The notes beneath the pieces are model-generated. The model made no database searches. It was not told the origin of the DNA and saw only the letters and a program-made list of their open reading frames with translations. A DNA stretch of 10,945 nucleotides. Source: Candidatus Portnoybacteria bacterium CG10_big_fil_rev_8_21_14_0_10_36_7. GTDB lineage: Bacteria; Patescibacteriota; Minisyncoccia; Portnoybacterales; PFDW01. How positions within the stretch are numbered: position 1 is the stretch's first letter; the number at the start of each line of letters is the position of its first letter. Shown here piece by piece: positions 1 through 4,693 of the stretch. The stretch is from assembly GCA_002793835.1 (NCBI GenBank), contig PFDW01000020.1, positions 1 to 10,945 on the forward strand, in the 5' to 3' direction. The translations under genes and the position numbers were made by a program.

Positions 1-283
1 GCCGCTCGCTAACGCTCGCCAGCCAGCCAAAAAGTTTTCTTCACATTTTTTGATTTGCGCGCGCCGATTTTTTTCTTCTAAAAGGAAAAGAAAACCTTTT
101 TGCTGGCTTCTGCTCCTGACAGAGCAGGCGGCGGGTGCGGCTTCCTTTTGTATTCGCTCCGGCATGGCGGAATTCCCCCAAATCCCCTTCCTTTTTGCCC
201 GCCTGCTTGGGCTTCGCCCTGAAATTTTTTTGTGGGCTACGAAATCAAGGGGTGGCGGGTGGGTTTAAGTTAATTAGTTTACT
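1..283. other. Gene-free repeat-rich left flank
   Basis: I see no gene here. Reading frames that cross it have low-complexity, repeat-like translations. The stretch is a patchwork of G+C-rich and homopolymeric tracts. It contains the left copy of the 60-bp inverted repeat (173-232), an imperfect inverted repeat between 21-34 and 96-108, and a small hairpin at 111-126 (TGCTC/GAGCA). It lies downstream of the last gene of the minus-strand cassette and may supply its 3' end, but I see no classical stem followed by a T-run. Confidence 0.6.
173..232 (+). repeat. Left copy of 60-bp perfect inverted repeat
   Basis: These 60 bases are the exact reverse complement of 3690-3749. Similarity continues a few bases past 232 with one substitution and one indel. 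The two copies bracket the six-gene metal/redox cassette. Translated on either side they give the same nonsense peptide (core SFLPACLGFALKFF), which inflates nearby open frames. No transposase accompanies them, so this is either a dispersed intergenic repeat or the boundary of a mobile cassette. Confidence 0.9.
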
Positions 284-547
284 TTACGACAATGCTTTTA
301 TTGTCGCAACCAGCTTGTCTTTATTTAGTCCGCCAACCGAAAACAGTTCGCCGTTTACAATAATTCCTGGCGAAGACATCACGTCGTATTCCTGCACCAT
401 TTTTTGCCCTTCATCCGAGAGCATATCAATATACTCAATTTCCACATCGGGAAAATTGGGTTTGATGTCTTCTTCCAAAATTTTCTTTGCCGAGGCGCAA
501 TGACTGCACCCGGGCGTTGATAATTCTTGTATTTTGACTTTACTCAT
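284..547 (-). CDS. Small thioredoxin/glutaredoxin-like redox protein
   Basis: An 87-residue cytoplasmic thiol-disulfide protein of the thioredoxin fold. The active site is C14-S-H-C17 near the N-terminus after the first beta strand (TPGCSHC). S59-P60 (SSPGIIVNGE) is the expected cis-proline before the next strand, and a C-terminal helix follows. The length matches minimal thioredoxin_3/glutaredoxin-type proteins. I chose the ATG at 547 rather than the one at 601, because the extra 18 residues do not resemble the fold and lie inside the upstream gene. The start overlaps the upstream stop by 8 bases (ATGAGTAA), which implies translational coupling. It is the last gene of the cassette. Two CcdA-type membrane proteins upstream suggest it passes electrons to, or takes them from, a membrane thiol carrier. 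The partner is inference; the fold and CxxC are seen. Confidence 0.88.
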   Translation of the reverse strand: MSKVKIQELSTPGCSHCASAKKILEEDIKPNFPDVEIEYIDMLSDEGQKMVQEYDVMSSPGIIVNGELFSVGGLNKDKLVATIKALS

Positions 548-758
548 AGGATTGTAAAAAATTATCCAGCAAATTGTTCGCCTTGTCCCAATAGCCGCCA
601 TTTATCGCGTCGTCAAGCTCCTTTTGGAAAAACGGCTCAAGCTCTACGCCGCGTTCCTGTAGTTTTTGTGCCAGCAAATTGAGCTTTTGCTCAATTTCCA
701 GAGGGATTTTTTCTGCCTGTTCGTTCTGTGTACTGCCGGTATATTTATTATCATTCAA
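540..758 (-). CDS. C-terminal part of the frameshifted HMA protein (helical tail)
   Basis: This frame can be read as a 72-residue protein starting at a TTG that overlaps the preceding TGA (TTGA). It is more likely the 3' half of the HMA gene. If one base is restored in the A-run at 815-819, the upstream frame runs straight into it through ISKEQIVAASIFQAYPAKIL, a normal end for an HMA domain, and yields one protein of about 182 residues. The tail is acidic and predicted helical (roughly residues 20-72 of this part), with no cysteines. I recognise no domain in it. Against an independent gene: the weak TTG start and no visible ribosome binding site. In favour: the 4-base overlap typical of coupled genes. 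Confidence 0.6.
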   Translation of the reverse strand: MNDNKYTGSTQNEQAEKIPLEIEQKLNLLAQKLQERGVELEPFFQKELDDAINGGYWDKANNLLDNFLQSYE

Positions 759-1087
759 AATTTTTGCCGGATACGCTTGGAAAATGGAAGCGGCAACAAT
801 CTGCTCCTTGCTGATTTTTCGGGATCATAAATTACCCAGCCAGAATCAGTGCGCGGGTCGGCGTCCGCCTGCACTACACCCGACAAGCCCATCACGGAAT
901 TGACCACACTTGAACGACAGCCGACGCAAAACATGTTTTTGATTTCCAGATCAGCTTTGCGCAGATTTGCTTGTGTTACGTCCGCACCGATAGAATTGTT
1001 GTTGCTTCCACCGCTAAACAAGAGTACGCCGCCAATGAGTGCTCCGCCGAGGATGATTGTCAGTGGAATAAGAAAATTTTTGCTCAT
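755..1087 (-). CDS. Membrane-anchored heavy-metal-associated (HMA, MerP-like) domain protein, frameshifted
   Basis: Residues 5-25 form one hydrophobic segment with a small-residue linker after it, so the rest probably sits outside the cytoplasmic membrane. Residues 45-91 begin an HMA (ferredoxin-like metal-binding) domain with a canonical MxCxxC site, M52-F-C54-V-G-C57, as in MerP and copper chaperones. The domain proceeds normally to YDPEK (residue 91). The last 19 residues (rich in Arg, Leu, Pro) do not fit the family. The expected end of the domain is present in the -1 frame, so a base appears to be missing from the run at 815-819. Its TGA stop is unlike the TAA or TAG stops of all other convincing genes here. 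It may bind a soft metal ion or act as a thiol acceptor for the neighbouring CcdA proteins. A promoter lies just upstream. Confidence 0.8.
   Translation of the reverse strand: MSKNFLIPLTIILGGALIGGVLLFSGGSNNNSIGADVTQANLRKADLEIKNMFCVGCRSSVVNSVMGLSGVVQADADPRTDSGWVIYDPEKSARSRLLPLPFSKRIRQKF
815..819 (-). other. Frameshift point in the HMA gene (homopolymer run)
   Basis: On the minus strand the codons read GAT CCC GAA AAA TCA. Adding one A, or slipping back one base on AAA, gives GAA AAA ATC AGC and continues an intact HMA domain into the frame ending at 540. The cause could be a sequencing or assembly error in the homopolymer, a real inactivating deletion, or ribosomal or transcriptional slippage. 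There is no perfect X-XXY-YYZ heptamer, which makes programmed frameshifting the least likely. Confidence 0.8.
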
Positions 1088-1096
1088 ACTAATTTC

Positions 1097-1125
1097 AGTA
1101 TATTAAAATTTTAACATATAGTCAA
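1097..1125 (-). promoter_or_regulatory. Internal promoter for the HMA gene
   Basis: On the minus strand TTGACT (1120-1125) is followed after 17 bases by TATACT (1097-1102), a good sigma-70-type pair lying in the 41-base gap after the second ccdA-like gene. A start site about 7 bases downstream of the -10 falls near 1090, only a few bases before the ATG at 1087, so the transcript would be nearly leaderless. The -10 takes part in a palindrome, ATACT-6-AGTAT (1086-1101), a possible repressor site. Confidence 0.55.
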
Positions 1126-1128
1126 AAA

Positions 1129-1953
1129 TTACATGCCGAGAAAAACAAAGATACCAAACATGTAAATGCTCGTTGCTATGAGAATTGCGCCAGCAATTTT
1201 TTTCATTGCCCCCGCTTTGCCTATCATCGTGTGGAAAATAGTCTGTTTGCCAAGCCCGACAAGAATTGTTGCACCAATAAGAAAGAACGCTTGGAAAAGC
1301 GCAAAAATAGCAAAGCTCGCAATACTTTCAAAAAATTGCCCTCCAACAAATGGAAAGAAAACAAGCGGCAGAAATATAGGCAAGAAACACGAGAGGCCGC
1401 CCGTGCCATAGACAACACCGAAGCCAAGCAAACTTGCGATATGGGATCTGCCGGCGCTTGCCTTACTTACGGAATCCTTAAAGCGGGAAATAAAATCAAA
1501 CTCAAGCGATTTGCCGCGCAAAAGCATAATGCCCAAAATCAAAATAAGTGCGGCAATAGCAAGTTTTAATTGCGGCGCGTAGGTTGCAAGAAATGTTCCT
1601 GCTGTCGCGAAAGCCAGTCCGAGCACAAGGTAAAAACCAACAACACCAAGAGAAGCAATCGTGCCGAGTCTTGCGCTTTTGCCAACGGACAGATTTTGAT
1701 TTTCTGTATTCAGGTCGAGGTAAAACGACATATACGCGGGCAGTACCGCCAGAGAACAAGGACCAAAATTGACCATAATGCCGGCCAGCGCGGCAAACGC
1801 GAAAAGTCCGAGCGTGGAAAAAACGGCGATATTGTTCGCTTGCGGCACCACATAGCCGTAAAAAACCTTCCAGCCGAAAATCGTGGCGACGGCAAAAATT
1901 ACGATAAGCGCGACTACCCAAATGATAATCTGTTGTGTTTTATTTTTATCCAT
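1129..1953 (-). CDS. CcdA/DsbD-type membrane thiol-electron transporter
   Basis: A 274-residue multi-pass membrane protein of the cytochrome c biogenesis CcdA / DsbD transmembrane family, which carries reducing equivalents from cytoplasmic thioredoxin to extracytoplasmic thiols. The two redox cysteines sit in the expected Pro-rich contexts: C66 in NFGPCSLAVLP and C189 in GLSCFLPIFLP, each opening a half of the internally duplicated fold. About seven hydrophobic segments are visible (near 10-32, 44-66, 98-122, 128-146, 172-200, 212-234, 250-273), slightly more than the six of minimal CcdA because of the N-terminal anchor. The start at 1953 is the first ATG of the conserved frame, with no strong Shine-Dalgarno. 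It lies 11 bases after the small metal-binding gene and before the HMA gene, a plausible external acceptor. The substrate is not determined by sequence. Confidence 0.88.
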   Translation of the reverse strand: MDKNKTQQIIIWVVALIVIFAVATIFGWKVFYGYVVPQANNIAVFSTLGLFAFAALAGIMVNFGPCSLAVLPAYMSFYLDLNTENQNLSVGKSARLGTIASLGVVGFYLVLGLAFATAGTFLATYAPQLKLAIAALILILGIMLLRGKSLEFDFISRFKDSVSKASAGRSHIASLLGFGVVYGTGGLSCFLPIFLPLVFFPFVGGQFFESIASFAIFALFQAFFLIGATILVGLGKQTIFHTMIGKAGAMKKIAGAILIATSIYMFGIFVFLGM

Positions 1954-1964
1954 AAGTGTTTCAG

Positions 1965-2150
1965 TTATTTAGCCACAGGACACTTCGTATCCGAGTATTC
2001 GCAAATAACACAGCAATGTTTGCTCTCTTTCGACACCGAAATAATTTTTTGGCATTTCTCGCACTTGTGAAATGCCAAACAGCCGTTTTGCGGAATTTCT
2101 ACTTGTTGTATGTGCCCGCAGTGCGGACAGGTTAAATTTGCTTTTTCCAT
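1965..2150 (-). CDS. Small nine-cysteine metal-binding protein, GDCCVxC-like
   Basis: A 61-residue soluble protein with nine cysteines in three groups: C8-P-H-C11 and C30-E-K-C33 (two zinc-ribbon-type knuckles, with C24 between them), then C46-C47-V-I-C50 and C57. The tail KHCCVICEYSDTKCP closely resembles the conserved core of the GDCCVxC family of putative metallochaperone/selenoproteins, with Lys-His in place of Gly-Asp. No selenocysteine codon is seen. I chose the ATG at 2150 because the 30 residues in front of it overlap the upstream gene in another frame and have no cysteines. It follows the upstream stop by four bases and sits between two CcdA-type genes. Role inferred: binding a thiophilic metal, or passing thiols or metal within this cassette. 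The name is by motif memory, not by a search. Confidence 0.78.
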   Translation of the reverse strand: MEKANLTCPHCGHIQQVEIPQNGCLAFHKCEKCQKIISVSKESKHCCVICEYSDTKCPVAK

Positions 2151-2154
2151 ACCA

Positions 2155-3264
2155 TTATTCGTTAGTGTGTTCATGCTCGACTTCAACGCCGGGCGGGTGG
2201 GCATGGTCTGTTTCCACGCCGTGTCCATGCTTTGTTTCAATTACGCCCGCAAAAGAAAGAAGTCCGAGAATTACTAAAAGCAAGGAAACAATCACGCTTG
2301 TAGCAGAAGCTCGTTTTTTCTTCAGCCAATTCCAAGCAATAGAAAGCAATATAACACCAATCCACGTCAGCCAACCGATCCATGTTGGGCCGTCAAATGC
2401 GCCGGCCGCAATTGGATGGTTGGGCGTTTCTGCGAGAGCGGGGGCAATGTTTAAGACAAACTGATTCCAACTTACGTGAAAAATTGAATCCTCCCACCAG
2501 CGCATACCCCACAGGCCGTATGTAAGAATAAATGCGCCGGCCACCACTAACGACCAGCCCATAATTTTGTCAATATTCGCTTTGCGTGAGGCAACCCATT
2601 TCGTGGCGTTCATGCCGAGAAGCGCCAATATTACAATCGCCAAAATCGGCACCGCGCGACCGAGGCCGTGAACGAAGCCGAGTCCAGCGCCAACGCCAAC
2701 AGAACCAAGTCCAGCGATATAGGTAAGGATGACGTAAAAAGCAGGATTAGGACAACCAACACCTGCGTTGCCAAGCAGTACCCCCATACCCAACGCTTTT
2801 GCGTAATCGCCTCGCTTTTGCAACCAACTTGGCGAGGCGCCAGCAAATTCAGGCGGACTAAATCTAATAAAGCGCAGTTCCGACCAGCCAAAAAGAATGG
2901 CGATTGTTCCTGCAAAAAGGAACATATACCGCGTGAAATTATCCAAACCAAAATATCCGCCAAGTTGTGAAACGACAACGCCATATATCGCGAGTGTGAT
3001 TGAAATACCAAGTCCAAACAAAAGCGCCATGGTGAATCCTTTGGCCGGTGACTTGCCGAGCGTGAGCGGCACAATCACAAAAACGAGTGGAAGTGTGCAG
3101 GGCAGAAATATCATCGAAAGCCCAGCCGCGAATGTAAGAAGCACGCCGACCGATTGCCCGCTTGTTGTAGCCAACCAAAAAAGTCCGGCACCAATGCCGA
3201 CAAATAAAGCAATGCCGATGATTGCTAAAATTACGCGCGCCGATTGTTGGGATTGATTATTCAT
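2155..3264 (-). CDS. Large CcdA/DsbD-family membrane protein with His-rich C-terminal tail
   Basis: A 369-residue polytopic membrane protein. Residues 11-250 resemble the CcdA/DsbD transmembrane domain: C56 in MIFLPCTLPL and C171 in GVGCPNPAFYVIL occupy the paired redox positions, followed by FVHGLGRAVPIL. Extra membrane segments near 295-313 and 322-342 extend it beyond normal CcdA length. The last 25 residues carry six histidines among acidic residues (H346, H348, H354, H356, H364, H366), a likely metal-binding tail. I chose the ATG at 3264 over 3303, which lies inside arsR. It overlaps the arsR stop by 8 bases (ATGAATAA), indicating coupling. The tail and neighbours suggest metal-linked thiol chemistry or metal export rather than plain cytochrome maturation. 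No cytochrome c synthesis gene is nearby. Family placement is moderately sure; substrate unknown. Confidence 0.8.
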   Translation of the reverse strand: MNNQSQQSARVILAIIGIALFVGIGAGLFWLATTSGQSVGVLLTFAAGLSMIFLPCTLPLVFVIVPLTLGKSPAKGFTMALLFGLGISITLAIYGVVVSQLGGYFGLDNFTRYMFLFAGTIAILFGWSELRFIRFSPPEFAGASPSWLQKRGDYAKALGMGVLLGNAGVGCPNPAFYVILTYIAGLGSVGVGAGLGFVHGLGRAVPILAIVILALLGMNATKWVASRKANIDKIMGWSLVVAGAFILTYGLWGMRWWEDSIFHVSWNQFVLNIAPALAETPNHPIAAGAFDGPTWIGWLTWIGVILLSIAWNWLKKKRASATSVIVSLLLVILGLLSFAGVIETKHGHGVETDHAHPPGVEVEHEHTNE

Positions 3265-3562
3265 GGCAATTTTTGCAAACTTTTGAGCAGTACTTATCCA
3301 CATGCTTATCTATAATTTTCAAAAGCGGCTCAATTGTTTCTTTGTTAAGCGAATAGTAGCGATACAGCCCTTTGCGCTCGACATGGACGAACTGGCAACT
3401 TATGAGCCGTTTTAGATTGTGGGAAATAGTACTTTGTTTGAATGGGAGTTTTTCCGTAAGCTCTGTTACATTCATCGGCTTTGTGCGCAAAGCATGTATA
3501 ATCTCAAGCCGTGTTTTGTTGCCCAAAGTATGGAAAAATATTTTGTATGGTGATTTTGCCAT
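3257..3562 (-). CDS. ArsR/SmtB-family transcriptional repressor
   Basis: A 101-residue winged-helix protein. Residues 5-27 form the N-terminal helices (KTRLEIIHALR), 31-56 the helix-turn-helix (TELTEKLPFKQSTISHNLKRL), and 58-72 the wing (VERKGLYRYYSL). The classical ELCVC metal site in the third helix is replaced by NVTEL, so sensing must use other cysteines: C56, and a C-terminal cluster C92-x3-C96-x2-C99 followed by H100. The frame is open to 3847, but the upstream part is translated repeat. The ATG at 3562 starts the fold and lies just behind a strong promoter. It is the first gene of the cassette, so it probably represses its own operon and is released by a metal or thiol-reactive signal. 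The inducer is unknown. Confidence 0.9.
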   Translation of the reverse strand: MAKSPYKIFFHTLGNKTRLEIIHALRTKPMNVTELTEKLPFKQSTISHNLKRLISCQFVHVERKGLYRYYSLNKETIEPLLKIIDKHVDKYCSKVCKNCHE

Positions 3563-3577
3563 ATTGTAAAAACTTGA

Positions 3578-3592
3578 TATACTAAAAGTATA
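3578..3592. promoter_or_regulatory. Palindromic operator candidate for the ArsR-type repressor
   Basis: A perfect 15-base palindrome, TATACT-AAA-AGTATA on the plus strand, lies 16-30 bases upstream of the arsR start codon. Its distal arm is the -10 hexamer of the arsR promoter, so a bound dimer would block polymerase. ArsR-family repressors usually bind such imperfect or perfect dyads across their own promoter. The assignment to this repressor is inference from position. Confidence 0.6.
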
Positions 3593-3615
3593 GATAATGA
3601 ATTCTTTTATGTCAA
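3587..3615 (-). promoter_or_regulatory. arsR/cassette promoter
   Basis: On the minus strand an exact TTGACA (3610-3615) is separated by 17 bases from TATACT (3587-3592). The predicted start near 3580 gives a leader of about 18 bases to the ATG at 3562. No Shine-Dalgarno is visible in that leader. This is the most likely main promoter of the six-gene cassette. Confidence 0.75.
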
Positions 3616-3689
3616 ACACCAAAGGAAGTTCCCCGTTGCCCGCGCACTGGGAGGGTGGGGCAAGGGCAACTATAAAAATGATAGCCCCG

Positions 3690-3749
3690 CAAAAAAATTT
3701 CAGGGCGAAGCCCAAGCAGGCGGGCAAAAAGGAAGGGGATTTGGGGGAA
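3690..3749 (-). repeat. Right copy of 60-bp perfect inverted repeat
   Basis: Exact reverse complement of 173-232. It lies upstream of the cassette promoter, so the two copies enclose the operon in opposite orientation, about 3.46 kb apart internally. Perfect identity over 60 non-coding bases implies recent duplication, gene conversion, or active mobility. Confidence 0.9.
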
Positions 3750-3770
3750 GGAATTTTTGCCCGCCTGCTT
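3714..3770. repeat. 17-bp perfect-stem hairpin in the right repeat
   Basis: AAGCAGGCGGGCAAAAA (3714-3730) pairs perfectly with 3754-3770 around a 23-base loop. The left arm is part of the 60-bp repeat; the right arm lies outside it. No T-run follows on either strand, so it does not look like an intrinsic terminator. It may be a recognition structure of the repeat family. Confidence 0.75.
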
Positions 3771-3873
3771 TTGAGTGGAGGCATGGCGGAAGGGGGGGGT
3801 TGGGGGGAAATTCCGTCATGCCGAGGCGCGAAGCGCCGAGGCAACATCTTTCAATTTCGCTGAATGTGAAACT

Positions 3874-3961
3874 TGGCGGAGAGGGGGAGATTCGAACTCC
3901 CGATACCTTACGGTATATCCGCTTTCCAAGCGGGCGCACTAGGCCTCTATGCGACCTCTCC
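3874..3961 (-). tRNA. tRNA-Ser(GGA)
   Basis: An 88-base gene read on the minus strand. The acceptor arms GGAGAGG (3955-3961) and CCTCTCC (3878-3884) pair fully, followed by discriminator G and an encoded CCA (3874-3876). The anticodon loop TTGGAAA gives anticodon GGA. The long variable arm (TACC-GTAA-GGTA) is diagnostic of class II serine tRNA, and the T-loop contains TTCGAAT. The outermost anticodon-stem pair is a C-A mismatch. Its 3' end faces the metal/redox cassette, the side at which tRNA-targeting integrases insert DNA. Confidence 0.95.
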
Positions 3962-4031
3962 ACATATTAATTTTTTGAAAGAATTCCCTCCTTTATAAGA
4001 CTTAATTTATTTTTCACGTTTAGCTTATTAT

Positions 4032-4598
4032 TTATTTATAATCTAAATTCACCATGCATATTGTTCTAGAAGCTGGATCTGGTGGCGATTCTTGTACCAT
4101 GATTGGTATGCCTGGCTTGCAGGAATCCATTGTTATAGTATCTGGCTCAAGTGACCAATATAATACAGGTCCATTTTTTATGCTTAAACTAGGGTAAACA
4201 ACAGAGGTATAGTCAGGGAAATTAGACTGATACCAATATCCAATTGCACCATTTCTACCACCTGGAGGATCTGACAATGAACTATTTAAATATTGGGAGA
4301 GTAAATCTTTTGTACTCGTTGACTCATCAATAGAATAAGTTCCGCCAAAAGGATCTCGGCAAAATGGCAAAATACACCAAAGCGCACCTTCTAGTACCGG
4401 CATTAAATTATCTGCATTTATCAACGCAAACGCATTGATCAGTTGTCTGATGTCCGCATTTCGTTTCGCATTTCGTGACCTTATTCGTTGCTTATTTATG
4501 CTCACACCAACTATAGAGGCCAACAATGCGATAATAAAAATTACAACCAATAATTCAATAAGCGTAAACCCATCCCGTTTATTAACGCCCGTTGGCAT
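4032..4598 (-). CDS. Type IV pilin-like / pseudopilin protein
   Basis: A 188-residue protein with a class III signal sequence: short basic leader MPTGVNKRDG, processing site G10/F11, Glu at mature position 5 (E15), then the hydrophobic helix FTLIELLVVIFIIALLASIV that anchors pilins in the membrane and packs the filament core. Residues 38-60 continue the helix (Arg-rich, then INAFALINADN). The C-terminal globular part has four cysteines (C75, C80, C160, C181) that could form two disulfides. It should be cleaved by a prepilin peptidase and assembled by type IV pilus, secretion, or competence machinery, none of which is in the window. It stands alone between the tRNA and the glycosyltransferase operon, with its own promoter (4629-4657). 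Whether it is a major pilin or a minor pseudopilin cannot be told. Confidence 0.88.
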   Translation of the reverse strand: MPTGVNKRDGFTLIELLVVIFIIALLASIVGVSINKQRIRSRNAKRNADIRQLINAFALINADNLMPVLEGALWCILPFCRDPFGGTYSIDESTSTKDLLSQYLNSSLSDPPGGRNGAIGYWYQSNFPDYTSVVYPSLSIKNGPVLYWSLEPDTITMDSCKPGIPIMVQESPPDPASRTICMVNLDYK

Positions 4599-4628
4599 GT
4601 TATTCAGTAAAGTTATTTAAACAATTAT

Positions 4629-4657
4629 ATTATACAAAAAACCGCTTATTTTATCAA
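4629..4657 (-). promoter_or_regulatory. Pilin promoter embedded in the upstream terminator
   Basis: On the minus strand TTGATA (4652-4657) is followed after 17 bases by TATAAT (4629-4634). The -35 lies across the end of the ascending arm and the loop of the terminator at 4636-4666; the -10 lies just past its U-tract. Predicted start near 4622, leader about 24 bases. Confidence 0.6.
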
Positions 4658-4666
4658 GCGGTTTTT
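4636..4666 (-). terminator. Rho-independent terminator of the glycosyltransferase operon
   Basis: Read on the minus strand, AAAAACCGCTT and AAGCGGTTTTT form an 11-bp stem with an 8-base loop (4648-4655), and the descending arm ends in a run of T. It lies 27 bases after the stop of the second glycosyltransferase gene. Confidence 0.82.
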
Positions 4667-4693
4667 GGTGTGCTCTAATTTTTTAGTTTAAAA

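Larger units (their letters stand above)
3616..3873. other. Gene-free G+C-rich repeat region between cassette promoter and tRNA
   Basis: With the promoter and operator this completes a gene-free stretch of just over 300 bases. It holds the right copy of the 60-bp inverted repeat, a long hairpin (3714-3770), G-runs (eight and six G at 3792-3806), and a short dyad GGCGC-GAA-GCGCC at 3825-3837 inside two copies of GCCGAGGC. Frames through it are repeat translations, not genes. Confidence 0.6.

Noticed and set aside
50..503. Plus-strand open frames in the left flank
   Set aside because: They read through the repeat, and the second also runs antisense into the thioredoxin-like gene. No start signals or recognisable protein.
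1570..2070. 166-residue plus-strand open frame
   Set aside because: Antisense to the second CcdA-type gene and the small Cys-rich gene. Its Lys/Arg/Asn-rich composition is a shadow pattern.
2631..3074. 147-residue minus-strand open frame
   Set aside because: Lies inside the large CcdA-type gene in another frame, whose own translation shows clear membrane segments and redox motifs.
284..3562. Classical mercury-resistance (mer) operon
   Set aside because: A MerP-like HMA domain is present, but merA, merT and a MerR regulator are not seen.
173..3749. Insertion sequence with 60-bp terminal repeats
   Set aside because: No transposase or target-site duplication is visible. It is reported only as a repeat-flanked cassette.
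3563..3847. N-terminal extension of the ArsR frame (196 residues in total)
   Set aside because: It translates the dispersed repeat and the promoter, and the fold begins at the ATG at 3562.
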